From the NCBI GenBank assembly GCA_020342235.1, contig CP073216.1:1302001-1366000 (forward strand): a stretch of DNA of 64,000 nt, written 5' to 3'. Below the pieces are notes generated by a model. That model did not search any database and was not told where the DNA came from. It saw only the letters and a list, made by a program, of their open reading frames with translations. Both the position numbers and the translations under genes were made by a program. Positions within the stretch are counted from its first letter, which is position 1, and the number at the start of each line of letters is the position of its first letter. Below are positions 43,601 through 52,006 of the stretch, in pieces. This DNA is from Saccharomycopsis phalli. Taxonomy: Eukaryota > Ascomycota > Saccharomycetes > Ascoideales > Saccharomycopsidaceae.

Positions 43601-44481
43601 CAAACTCTCCTGTTGAGGTTATTGTTGAGACACCAAACTCTGTTCCGGTGACTACTTACACTACTACCTCTACTTCTAAACAAGGAATTACATCAACTGT
43701 TGTTGTTACTACCACTTTGTGTGAAAACATAAGATGTCTGGAAGTTGTTCAGACTATTCCAACAGTTGTCTCAGCAACGGATGTTGTTGTTACAAAAGTA
43801 GTGACGGTTGCTCAAGGAGCTCCTTCCGGATCACCAGGAAATGGAAACGGTAATGGAAACGGAAACGGTAATGGAAACGGAAACGGTAATGGAAATGGAA
43901 ATGGAAACGGTAATGGAAACGCCTCTGGTTCTCCTGGATCTCCAGGATCTTCTGGCTCTTCTGGTTCTCCAGGCTCCTCTGGTTCTTCTGGCTCTTCTGG
44001 TTCTCCAGGATCTTCTGGCTCTTCTGGTTCTCCAGGATCTTCTGGTTCTTCTGGTTCTTCAGGATCTTCTGGTTCTCCAGGATCTTCTGGTTCTTCTGGT
44101 TCTCCAGGATCTGCTGGTTCTCCAGGATCTTCTGGTTCTCCAGGATCTTCTGGTTCTCCAGGATCTTCTGGTTCTTCAGGATCTTCTGGTTCTCCAGGAT
44201 CTTCTGGTTCTCCAGGATCTTCTGGTTCTTCTGGCTCCTCTGGCTCTGCTGGTTCTCCAGGCTCTCCAGGTTCTTCTTCTTCTGCAGGAAGCTCTCCAAG
44301 TTCCCCAAGTTCTTCTTCAACGCCAGGTTCTGCAGGTAATCCATCTGTCTCAGAATCTCAAGGCTCTTCAGACTCTACAAGCGGAAATCCAGCAATTTCA
44401 TCATTTTCAGGAATTGCCAGTTCAAAAACTATTCCGTCATTTATTTTTACCATTTTCTTGTCATTACTTGTTGCCATTTAG
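40633..44481 (+). CDS. GPI-anchored PA14/flocculin-type cell-wall adhesin 3
   Basis: The ATG at 40633 gives 1282 aa. The architecture is as in its paralogs: signal peptide (MIFQFALFFIQFVAVF), PA14/GLEYA-type lectin domain to about residue 245 with YATDDAVVFYFG and FECC, about 20 flocculin repeats, the TLCENIRC spacer, a short Gly-Asn block, Gly-X-Y triplets (about 43924-44260), a Ser-rich linker and a GPI signal (IPSFIFTIFLSLLVAI). The lectin domains of the three copies differ in loop residues around the binding site (for example LSFDDEVLYTTGN here against LAFDDQVIYTTGS in adhesin 2), so binding specificity may differ. The stretch 42601-43846 appears identical to adhesin 2 except for one extra 117-bp unit. 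Confidence 0.93.
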   Translation: MIFQFALFFIQFVAVFADFIAPPLGADGSPTNRGAISGAMGCIVSTQPIRSGFDAVFYPYTLQAPYDEAYVKFGYKQNPPVGSTTGVTNISFHINVPYGPNVYQGDIYGVPITISNFSLALTGYFLAQETGYYEVLFYATDDAVVFYFGTDSAFECCQSTELAPDLSFDDEVLYTTGNIDTEGDDFFASRFVYLQAGTYYPTRIAYLNIITFGYLNLTITTPSGKALTTFEDTVFQFDEADSTCQSVNPSTSQSTTTFSSAWTGSSTTTYTTTYSDPSSPVAVIVETPSTTITTTIPWTGSSTTTYTTTFADPNSPVEVVVETPQSTITTTTPWTGSTTNTYTTTFDDPNSPVEVVVETPQSTITTTTPWTGSTTSTYTTTFDDPNSPVEVVVETPQSTITTTTPWTGSTTNTYTTTFADPNSPVEVVVETPSSTITTTVPWTGSTTNTYTTTFDDPNSPIEVVVQTPSSTITTTVPWTGSTTNTYTTTFDDPNSPVEVVIQTPSSTITTTVPWTGSTTNTYTTTFDDPNSPVEVVIQTPSSTITTTVPWTGSTTNTYTTTFDDPNSPVEVVIETPSSTITTTVPWTGSTTNTYTTTFDDPNSPVEVVVQTPGSVSSTITTTIPWTGSTTNTYTTTFTDPNSPVEVVIETPSSVPSTITTTVPWTGSTTNTYTTTFDDPNSPVEVVIETPSSTITTTVPWTGSTTNTFTTTFTDPNSPVEVVIQTPGWNATRSTITTTIPWTGSTTNTYTTTLIDPRSPVEVVIETPSAGPSTITTTIPWTGSTTRTHTTTFTDPNSPVEVIIETPSSGPSTITTTIPWTGSTTRTHTTTFTDPNSPVEVIIETPSSGPSTITTTIPWTGSTTRTHTTTFTDPNSPVEVIIETPSSGPSTITTTIPWTGSTTRTHTTTFTDPNSPVEVIIETPSSGPSTITTTIPWTGSTTRTHTTTFTDPNSPVEVIIETPSSGPSTITTTIPWTGSTTRTHTTTFTDPNSPVEVIVETPNSVPVTTYTTTSTSKQGITSTVVVTTTLCENIRCLEVVQTIPTVVSATDVVVTKVVTVAQGAPSGSPGNGNGNGNGNGNGNGNGNGNGNGNGNGNASGSPGSPGSSGSSGSPGSSGSSGSSGSPGSSGSSGSPGSSGSSGSSGSSGSPGSSGSSGSPGSAGSPGSSGSPGSSGSPGSSGSSGSSGSPGSSGSPGSSGSSGSSGSAGSPGSPGSSSSAGSSPSSPSSSSTPGSAGNPSVSESQGSSDSTSGNPAISSFSGIASSKTIPSFIFTIFLSLLVAI
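41400..43640 (+). repeat. Flocculin-repeat array of adhesin 3
   Basis: There are about 20 units. The last six (with THTTT) are near-identical 117-bp units, one more than in adhesin 2. The 5' units (with TTTPWTGSTT) are adhesin-3-specific. Confidence 0.9.
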
Positions 44482-45205
44482 TCAATTTACCACTTGGCAA
44501 TCTGAAATTTTTTTGATACCTAAAATATTTTTGAAATTCTTCATTTACTTTCTTAACGCGACAAAGTTGAATTCTTCAACTTTAAAAATATTCTTCATTT
44601 ATCTTTCTTGAATATAAATACACATTATGTCATTGTGATTATAAATGTAGAGGAGACTCACAATGTTTAGATTATAATTATCAATGAGTCTATATTTCAG
44701 GTATTCTTACTTATGTATGAAATTGAGCGATAATATAGGCTGGAAATTTGCCGTACAGAATGTGGTTGTCAAGAAACTGAAATCCCGATCTTTTACACCC
44801 TTCTAGAGGAGCCTCGTATAGCTATAAAAGTAGATAAACATTCTTATTTATTTCTCTACGTGTCTTATTGAAAGAAACGTTAAAATAGTCAGACGGATAG
44901 AATTGTTACATAGTATATGCCCCAGGTAGACCCACATTGGTGCATTAGGCTAAATCCAACAGATAATAACAACCTACAGTTATCTATAATAAACATACGT
45001 TCTTGCCGTGGTTCAGCCTATACTTTAGTCATGTGACTAGACTCAGCCAGAACCATAAACTTGTAGGCTACAGTTAATGCACGCACGTGATTTACACATG
45101 ATCTACAACAGCTTTGGAAGGCAGCATCTTTTATGTATAAAGTCAGGCAGTCATACTTAAGCAGCTTTGTACGTGAGATGAAGGTCCTCTCCACAAGCAA
45201 ATAAC
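44482..45205. other. 3' region of adhesin 3, no gene seen
   Basis: The first 150 bp resemble the 3' region of adhesin 1 (GATACCTAAAATATTTT shared at about 44515 and 27279). Nothing else was recognised. Confidence 0.45.
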
Positions 45206-45398
45206 AAGTCGTCGAAAGAAAACTCTGCGACAGAGCTAAAAAAATTTCGATTAGAGCTTGTAAATATGTAAAGTAATGGGCATTGAAGGGGTAATGAGCT
45301 TTCGCCTAGACCTTTAGAGGTGACTTGAGCCATTCCCCAGGGTACTAGCACGGTATCTCTCCTAACACTTTGGAACAAGTGAAAGGAGGTATACCGAT
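45206..45398 (-). mobile_element. LINE remnant (copy 4)
   Basis: The segment is collinear with the middle of LINE copies 2 and 3 (GTCGTCGAAAGAAAACTCTG, AGAGCTTGTAAATATGTAA, CTCCTAAC) but more diverged. It lacks the 3' terminal part and has no identifiable target-site duplication. Confidence 0.7.
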
Positions 45399-45499
45399 TC
45401 ATCTGTCTATTCAGTTGCAACGTGACAAAACAAATAGCCTAGAATTTATAGTCTAATTAATTATAATGAATGATGACAGAACAAACGCCCTTTAATAGT

Positions 45500-45770
45500 A
45501 TTAGATGTTTTATATAGACATTCTACTTTTTAGAGTTTAGATTCTACGAGTAGACTGTGATATAGTAACTAAGATGCAAGTGGGTAAATTAGCTAGAATA
45601 ACTTCATTTGACTATTCAGAAAATCTGACTATTTATAGCTGTGTCAACATAAAAGAGTTGACAGGTAGGTAGTCCTTATGACGAGACCCCAGACAAGAAG
45701 GGTATTCTTCGACAAGAGAAACAAGCCCTTGTTTTATTAGACCTTCTTCTCGAACATTCCAAAAATTCAA
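45500..45770 (-). mobile_element. Solo-LTR-like element (copy 2, inverted)
   Basis: The minus strand matches the 3' two thirds of the element at 28851-29190 (TATAAATAGTCAGA, GAATAGTCAAATGAA, TTAGTTACTATAT). It has no neighbouring coding remains. Ends are approximate. The upstream parts of the two copies differ, so they are not recent. Confidence 0.5.
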
Positions 45771-46222
45771 TCACACAATTTCAAAGGCGCAAGATGGATG
45801 TTTATGTGAATCCTTTGCAAAAGGAATCTTCTATAAGCTTTACCGACAGTCAGTGATGACATCAGAACCTTTCCCGTCCGCATAATCGAATTATAACACC
45901 AACAGGCATGTTGGATTGTAAAGGCCAAAACAAACATCACGTTAAATTACCATTAACCAAAAAGAGATATCTAAATTCCTGATGACTTTTCATGTCCCAG
46001 TCAAACCACTGAGGACTAAATTGTAGATGCAAACCTAAAATGCGCCGCTCACACAATAATAACCGCCTTCTGTTGTAATATCCAGCTACTTTTCTCCCAA
46101 ACACATGCCTTCTTCCCGCAAAGACGCTCGTAACATATGTAAATTGGCAGATGTAACATGTAGTGACTCATTTTAACGGTCAAGTGGTTCGATTTTCATG
46201 ACAAATAAAATTGGCAATCTTA
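45771..46222. other. Intergenic region, nothing recognised
   Basis: This is the 3' side of the exchanger gene. No feature is supported. Confidence 0.4.
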
Positions 46223-47737
46223 TCAAGCACTTTTCCCAGAGTGGCCACTCACTTCCCTCCCAATATTATACCCTGTGACAAGTAGCCACCAACAGATTAA
46301 AACAACGCCAACCTTTTTGTTTATTCGCCATTTACTAAGTGGAACAATCACAATTAAAAAAATCACCGTCGTTAATAACCCCACGCTGGAAGCTACCAAG
46401 CTACTCCCGATTTCAAACTCTAAACTGCGGCCTGTTTTTAAGATCATCAAAGACCCGTTCAAACCAACACCGAGCAAAATATACAACAACGGACTGCCAA
46501 AACAGGCACCTAGACCTGTTAGGGCTGAGCCTAGTTTTGCAAACGTGATGTTACTCACCAAATCACCGATTGAGTTTCCCAAAGCAAATAACGTCAAGCC
46601 GAGGAGGGGTTCTGAGATGGCAAAACTATGACCAATTTGTTTTAAGGTATAGATTATTATCCAGGAAGTTATGGATATCCATACTATGGAAAGCATAAAT
46701 CCTATTCCACTGATGAACAAGCCATTCACCTTGGTAAAGTATGCCCCCACAAAGCTAACAATCGACAAGAAAAACGCCATTTGGAAGCGGAATACTGTCC
46801 AATTATCAAGCACCAGAAATAAAATCAAAGGAGGTGCCAAGATAGCCTGGGTTAAGAATAGTCTTTTGTATATTGTGCGGGTGTAGTCTCTTTGAATAGG
46901 GATAGTAACCACGGCAAAGAAGTAGACTATAGAGTTTATTGCAAGCAAGTAGTTGGTGATGAACCAGGAATCTCTGGATATTAGTTTCCATGACGGAAAT
47001 AAGAGGGTTTCCCAGTCTTCTGGTTGATGGGTACTCATTGTCGAGTTTGACCTAAGAATAAATGGCGGTGATACATCCGTGGGAGTAATAGTAGCAGGGG
47101 AATTGAGCGACGGGCCATTGATAGAATTATAATTGGGGTTATTCTTTTGAAGTGGGAGAAGCTCTGGAGATTTTCCATCTTCGATATTTTCTCTTGGGGT
47201 GCTGACATGTAGGACGTCTAGTATGGAGTATCTTGATACTGGCGGACTGGTGGTTTTTTTCTGTTTCAACTCACTGACTATTAAAAACGCCAAATACCCA
47301 AGGTATACCCCCATCAAGATCAAGCATTCGGACAAGTTTAGTACCCCATCATGAAGAAACCAGAAACACACACAGATTAGCACCAAAAACGCCACCACGT
47401 CTCTTGAAAATTCAAGCTTTCCAACCTGAAATGGAGAAACGATGCCCATGAAGCCAATGACAATGGTGGTGACAAAAAAAGCGCTGCCAACCAACTCACC
47501 CAACGCAAGACCCGTGCTTTCGCTGTTCATGGCGATAAAAGTGCTCACAATATCGGGGGCACTATTCCCAATGGCCAATAGTGTCATCCCAGCAATCTTT
47601 TCGGACACATTTAGATTGCTAGAGATCTGCACGAGGTTGGGGCAGAGGAAGTCGGAAGCAATTATACCTAGTCCACTAAAGAGCACCAGCAAAATGTACA
47701 AGTACCAAACTGCTAGAGCCGAATCATTCAACTGCAT
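46223..47737 (-). CDS. Cation/Ca2+ exchanger (CaCA superfamily, NCKX/NCLX-like; YDL206W-type)
   Basis: This 504-aa membrane protein is predicted to exchange Ca2+ for Na+, K+ or Li+ across an internal or mitochondrial membrane. It has two alpha-repeats: GNSAPDIVSTFIA at 57-69 and GNSIGDLVSN at 387-396. The GNSAPD/GNSIGD pair is typical of the NCLX (SLC8B) and yeast YDL206W group. A hydrophilic loop of about 90 residues (158-247, Ser/Pro/Asn-rich) separates the two membrane halves. About 11 membrane segments are evident. It is shorter than S. cerevisiae Ydl206w. The start at 47737 is an ATG. Ion selectivity and compartment are inferred only. Confidence 0.85.
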   Translation of the reverse strand: MQLNDSALAVWYLYILLVLFSGLGIIASDFLCPNLVQISSNLNVSEKIAGMTLLAIGNSAPDIVSTFIAMNSESTGLALGELVGSAFFVTTIVIGFMGIVSPFQVGKLEFSRDVVAFLVLICVCFWFLHDGVLNLSECLILMGVYLGYLAFLIVSELKQKKTTSPPVSRYSILDVLHVSTPRENIEDGKSPELLPLQKNNPNYNSINGPSLNSPATITPTDVSPPFILRSNSTMSTHQPEDWETLLFPSWKLISRDSWFITNYLLAINSIVYFFAVVTIPIQRDYTRTIYKRLFLTQAILAPPLILFLVLDNWTVFRFQMAFFLSIVSFVGAYFTKVNGLFISGIGFMLSIVWISITSWIIIYTLKQIGHSFAISEPLLGLTLFALGNSIGDLVSNITFAKLGSALTGLGACFGSPLLYILLGVGLNGSLMILKTGRSLEFEIGSSLVASSVGLLTTVIFLIVIVPLSKWRINKKVGVVLICWWLLVTGYNIGREVSGHSGKSA

Positions 47738-48352
47738 TTCAGCAAAAACTAAGCGATATATTGCGGCAATCTCACGGAGTTGCGAAACTTAAAGCTTATT
47801 GAAAGTAAGGGTAAGGATGCGCAAGGGTCCAGCTGAGTGTATTTTGTTTTTCCCCTTTGAGACGACAATGCGACTGGACAAGCTAGATTTTGAACAGAGG
47901 TTGACTGAAAAAAAGTGTGTAATGTAATGAGGCGATTAGGAAATAGGGAAATTACGCAAAGAGGTTGATGGTGATATGAAGAGGTTGGTGGAATCCCGAG
48001 TTTGGTATTTAGCAGCAACCTGTTGTTTGCACATGGATAAATCACATTATGATACTTGCTACAATTAATAAGTTGGATATTAATGCCCAATTATACAAAC
48101 TATTTATAGCCACTGGGATTATTTTATACTCTGTGTGATTGTTTAATTACTGAGATTGTCTTCTCATCGAGACGGAAACTACACAACAAGCTGGTACTGG
48201 CTTGAAATGCAAAATGATACTTGCTACCACGCCTATACACTACAAATGGAGATAGCCATTGTTTATGATCAATGATACCCATGCCTTGTGCCATGCACTG
48301 TCATACTGAATACTGTCATAGAGTGAAGAACCAGGGTTGTGCTGCTCTGGTA
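47738..48352. other. Intergenic region, nothing recognised
   Basis: This is the promoter side of the exchanger gene and the 3' side of the TLC gene. No other feature is supported. Confidence 0.4.
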
Positions 48353-49252
48353 CTACTTCTGCTTCTTAAACGTGTTCTCATCCACTTCCCATTCTTTTGC
48401 ACCTCCAATCATGTTTCGCACCTGCTTAACTGCCACCTTCAACATCAAGTTGAACCAATACAAGTTCAAAACGTCCAATGCCAAGTTGGAAAGAACAATA
48501 GTTCCTGCAAACAACCAAGGAAACCGTGGGTCATCCTTCACTAGATAAAAGTCTGTAATCAAGCTGAAAATCTGGTACCAGCCCCAACAGATTCGCACAA
48601 AGAAAAACAGACAAATCAACAACACATTGTTTACAAGCGCCACGTACTTGCTGACGATCCCCGGCATCTTTAAATTGAACCAGCGGATGTTCAAAAACGG
48701 CGTTGAAACCTCAAAGAATAAGAAAATCGGCGCGTAGTAGAGAATGAATGGATTGAAGGCCAAGAAACTCACAATGAATGAGAAAAAGCCATGAATGGCA
48801 AACCCAACACCAAAGTAGCGCAAATAAACTATACTGTTGAGGAAGTCCCATAAAAAGTAACCAGAGGCCGCAGCTGCTATAAACCCACCATACGGCGTGT
48901 AGCCGAAAATTCGATCTTTTACTAGCACAGGGTCGTTAAACATGGGAAAAATAAGGGCAAGGATAAGCACACACTGAAACATCAGCACAACATGGATATG
49001 AAAGTAAATCTGGTCTTTATATTTGAGACTGTTCCATCGTGATTTGAAAAGCCTTGGGGACGCAAACTCCGAAATTCTAAATACCACAGTGTACAATAGA
49101 TAGAAGAAAATCAATCCCTGAAAATGCCGGGGTAACGTCCCAAATTGGATATAGGGCTCAAGATACTGTTGAATATATGGCACAAATACAATCCCCTCAA
49201 GTGGATCATTGAAAAAATTCAACTCATAAAGAGCCCAGTTTATAAAACCCAT
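48353..49252 (-). CDS. TLC-domain multi-span membrane protein (YPR114W/TDA4 type)
   Basis: The protein is 299 aa from the ATG at 49252; a longer frame depends on GTG. It has about six to seven hydrophobic spans and the TLC-family pattern: IHVVLMFQCVLILALIFPMF followed by NDPVL..., GYTPYGGFIAA, SGYFLWDF, and H165 in AIHGFFSFIVSFLAF. This matches yeast proteins such as Ypr114w and Tda4, relatives of the ceramide-synthase/TRAM/CLN8 fold. The catalytic di-His of ceramide synthases is not seen, so ceramide synthesis is unlikely. It shares NDPVL...GYTPY(G/A)G and the overall layout with the TLC protein at 50905-51804 on the other side of CAB2; the two look like old duplicates. Its cellular role is unknown. 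Confidence 0.82.
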   Translation of the reverse strand: MGFINWALYELNFFNDPLEGIVFVPYIQQYLEPYIQFGTLPRHFQGLIFFYLLYTVVFRISEFASPRLFKSRWNSLKYKDQIYFHIHVVLMFQCVLILALIFPMFNDPVLVKDRIFGYTPYGGFIAAAASGYFLWDFLNSIVYLRYFGVGFAIHGFFSFIVSFLAFNPFILYYAPIFLFFEVSTPFLNIRWFNLKMPGIVSKYVALVNNVLLICLFFFVRICWGWYQIFSLITDFYLVKDDPRFPWLFAGTIVLSNLALDVLNLYWFNLMLKVAVKQVRNMIGGAKEWEVDENTFKKQK

Positions 49253-49363
49253 GGCCCAGTTCCTAGCATTTGTCTCTGTCACTTATAAACGGGGCCGGGT
49301 AAACTTTTGCCGATGTTACCCGGTGTTCCCGTCAAGTGTCATGAATTCATCCTTCATACTAAC
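49253..49363. promoter_or_regulatory. Bidirectional promoter with inverted Reb1-like sites (TLC / CAB2)
   Basis: CCGGGTAA at 49295-49302 and TTACCCGG at 49316-49323 form an inverted pair separated by 13 bp in a 111-bp intergenic space. Such sites typically set nucleosome-free regions at yeast divergent promoters. The second site lies inside the N-terminal extension that would result from the upstream ATG at 49313, which argues for the CAB2 start at 49364. Confidence 0.65.
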
Positions 49364-50401
49364 ATGCGTGATATCAATCCCAAAACCTACCAACCAGTTC
49401 TCGAAAAGGCGATTGACCGGTCCTTGGATAATAAATTGCCGGTGGCACAAAAGATAGATGAGAGTAACTATTTCGAAACCAACAAGCCTCCGCCTTACTT
49501 GGATGAAGTTGCAATCTCCATCTCCGAGTTTCTACAAAGTCATGATAGAAACTCCAATTTGGTAGTGGTGACGTCAGGGGGAACCACCGTTCCGTTGGAG
49601 AATAACACGGTACGGTTTATTGATAACTTTTCCGCAGGGACACGCGGTTCTGTTTCTGCCGAGGAATTTCTTAATCGTGGCTATAAGGTAATATTTTTAT
49701 ATCGCGAGTTTAGCTTCATGCCATTCCTTCGCCACTTTACCATGGACCCGCATCACAAAAACTTTCTAGATATTGTTGATTACCCGTCGCTCAAGATCAA
49801 GGAGCAGCATTCACAGGAGTTGTACAAGGTCTTGAGCAAGTATAACGAGCTTAAAGATAATCTTTTGTTGCTTCCGTTTACCACGGTGAACCAGTATTTA
49901 TACACGCTTCGGCTTGTGTGTGAGATTCTCACTGAGAAATGGTCCACTGAAAACGTAATGTTGTATTTGGCAGCAGCGGTTTCCGACTTTTTCATTCCAG
50001 AAGAGAGACTTCCAAAGCACAAGATCCAGTCGGAAGAACAGACGGGCTCGGAGATTGCCGGTGGATTGACAATTAATCTTTCCCCTGTTCCGAAGTTCCT
50101 CAGTCGGATTGTAGACAATTGGTGTCCTGGGGCATTTGTAGTTTCTTTCAAATTGGAGACGGATACCACGCTTCTTATGAAGAAATGCGACTCGAGTTTG
50201 AGAAAATACAAGCAAGGCTTGGTGATTGGCAACTTGTTGCAAACCAGAAAGAACGAGGTGGTGTTTGTATGGAGAAGTGGAGGGGATATCACCTCAAAAT
50301 GGTTTAGAAAGACTGATGACAGGGACATTGAGAGTATTTACTTGGATGAATTATTGGTGTTTCATACCGACTGGAAGGATAAAATCCGGGAGGCACGCTA
50401 A
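49364..50401 (+). CDS. CAB2: Phosphopantothenate-cysteine ligase
   Basis: Cab2 couples 4'-phosphopantothenate to cysteine in coenzyme A synthesis. The 345-aa product matches S. cerevisiae Cab2 (365 aa) throughout: TSGGTTVPLENNTVRFIDNF, SAGTRGS, FLYREFS, LLLLPFTTVNQYL, YLAAAVSDFF, PKHKIQS, PVPKFL, VSFKLETD and LVIGNLLQTR. The SGGT nucleotide-binding loop and the SAGxRG and AAAVSDF segments are intact. An upstream in-frame ATG at 49313 would give 362 aa, but it overlaps a promoter-like Reb1 site, so 49364 is chosen with modest preference. It is divergent from the TLC gene and followed by a second TLC gene in the same direction. Confidence 0.95.
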   Translation: MRDINPKTYQPVLEKAIDRSLDNKLPVAQKIDESNYFETNKPPPYLDEVAISISEFLQSHDRNSNLVVVTSGGTTVPLENNTVRFIDNFSAGTRGSVSAEEFLNRGYKVIFLYREFSFMPFLRHFTMDPHHKNFLDIVDYPSLKIKEQHSQELYKVLSKYNELKDNLLLLPFTTVNQYLYTLRLVCEILTEKWSTENVMLYLAAAVSDFFIPEERLPKHKIQSEEQTGSEIAGGLTINLSPVPKFLSRIVDNWCPGAFVVSFKLETDTTLLMKKCDSSLRKYKQGLVIGNLLQTRKNEVVFVWRSGGDITSKWFRKTDDRDIESIYLDELLVFHTDWKDKIREAR

Positions 50402-50904
50402 TATTCTGTCAATTCATGTGAAGTTTAAAATAGAAATGTTAATGATATGCTAACGACTTTGGACAACTGTAGATATTACCAATGGCTCTTGTATCTTGAC
50501 ACTATATTAGGCATTTACCAACATATATCCTGTCACTATATTTGCAGTTTTTTGAACATTTGTGAAATCGCCCTTACAGAAATATACATATCCCAACAAT
50601 TCAAAATCTTAATTTTAATTCTGCCATTTGCCTTTTAAATTTGCCCCACATGTATATTCCTCTGGATTTCTGACACATCCAGGGTCTCGTGGTTATGTGC
50701 CCCGTGCATAGTGACGGGTATAAATGCCAGTTCCTCTATTTCTTTAGTTGAAATAATAGCCTTGAATGAAAAATGAATGGTACATCTCCAGTTAAGTCAT
50801 TGGTATGGTAGTGGGATCCCATTAATAATCATACACACCGGAAGTTTCGGAAGTTACGGAAAGTCGGTATAGCATTACCGAAACTGGAATCTACTCCATT
50901 CCAA
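50402..50904. other. Intergenic region between CAB2 and the second TLC gene
   Basis: This is an AT-rich promoter region. A short inverted/direct motif GGAAGTTTCGGAAGTTACGG lies at about 50841-50860. No gene is seen. Confidence 0.4.
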
Positions 50905-51804
50905 ATGAGCCCGAAATCAAGCATACTCACAATGTCTTGGTTTATTACTTACAAGGATCCGTTGGAGGGCTGGAAGACGCCATTTATAAGCGAGTGGCTT
51001 CAGCAGCTTATCGGCTACGATGAGTATTGTGGTCACTTGTATATTCACGTTCATGAGATTGTGTTCTCAGTCTGGGTATTATTCACAGTATCTTCCCTCG
51101 TGGGCTTCTACGTTCCACCCAATCGGCCCCGGAAAATCGTACAAGCACAGGTCACCACATTGATGGTCTTACCGATGATTTTGGTTTTGTCATTTCCATT
51201 GCTCAACGACCCTGTTTTGGAGCGTGGTGGGTACACACCGTACGCAGGGTTGGTGTGTGCGATAAATATCGGATACCATTTTTGGAGCTCTGCGAATCTA
51301 ATGGACATGAAAGACCACTTTGTACTCCGAATGTCGCTGATTCTACTGCACGTGGTGTTTATTATCATGTATCTGGTGATGATTAGACCGTTTATGATAC
51401 AGTATATGGTGCCGTTCATCATGATCCAGGCGATCCCCATGGTGTTCTTGTACCTCCGATGGACTCTCATGACGTTTTACGACCGTTTTTTCGTCTGGCT
51501 ACGACCCACCTGTGACTTTTTGGTGCTATCATCGTATATAATTCTTCGTGTGGGCTGGATGTTGTTCCAGACCTTGGCCTTGGGCTGGCATGCGGACTGG
51601 TCTATTAATCTGGTGACTTTGGTATCTGGACTGGCGTTTCTTTGTTCCTTAAACGTTCTATGGACTGTGGTGTTGTTTAGATTGGTAATGACCGAGAATT
51701 TCAGTCTGGAAAAAGCCCAGGACTCTGAAGTGAAAGCTATGGAAAGCATTGAGAAGGAGATTGGGGTGATGTATTTGTATGCTCTGGAGGACGAGGAGGA
51801 TTGA
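50905..51804 (+). CDS. TLC-domain multi-span membrane protein, second copy
   Basis: The protein is 299 aa from the ATG at 50905 (an alternative ATG at 50932 gives MSWFITYKDP). Hydrophobic spans and TLC motifs resemble the gene at 48353-49252: an N-terminal KDPLEG, the loop LLNDPVLERGGYTPYAG, then GYHFW and a penultimate span with VGWMLFQ. The C terminus is acidic and Glu/Lys-rich. The two proteins have equal length and similar motif order, supporting an old local duplication now split by CAB2 and an inversion. Function is unknown; membrane lipid homeostasis is a guess based on the fold family. Confidence 0.8.
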   Translation: MSPKSSILTMSWFITYKDPLEGWKTPFISEWLQQLIGYDEYCGHLYIHVHEIVFSVWVLFTVSSLVGFYVPPNRPRKIVQAQVTTLMVLPMILVLSFPLLNDPVLERGGYTPYAGLVCAINIGYHFWSSANLMDMKDHFVLRMSLILLHVVFIIMYLVMIRPFMIQYMVPFIMIQAIPMVFLYLRWTLMTFYDRFFVWLRPTCDFLVLSSYIILRVGWMLFQTLALGWHADWSINLVTLVSGLAFLCSLNVLWTVVLFRLVMTENFSLEKAQDSEVKAMESIEKEIGVMYLYALEDEED

Positions 51805-52006
51805 TCCTGGAGAGGACAAGGGTATTTATGGCCTTGGAACTTTGTTGGTACTACAAGAGAAAAATAAGCACACTAGGAAAACCTGTTTGAAAATATTAAT
51901 TAAAAATAGAGCACTTGTGGCGAAAATAAGCCACGTTGAAAGTCATAAATCACTCGTGAGTTGATGTTGAGTCAATGTTACTTGAGCACACCTGTTCATA
52001 CCTACC

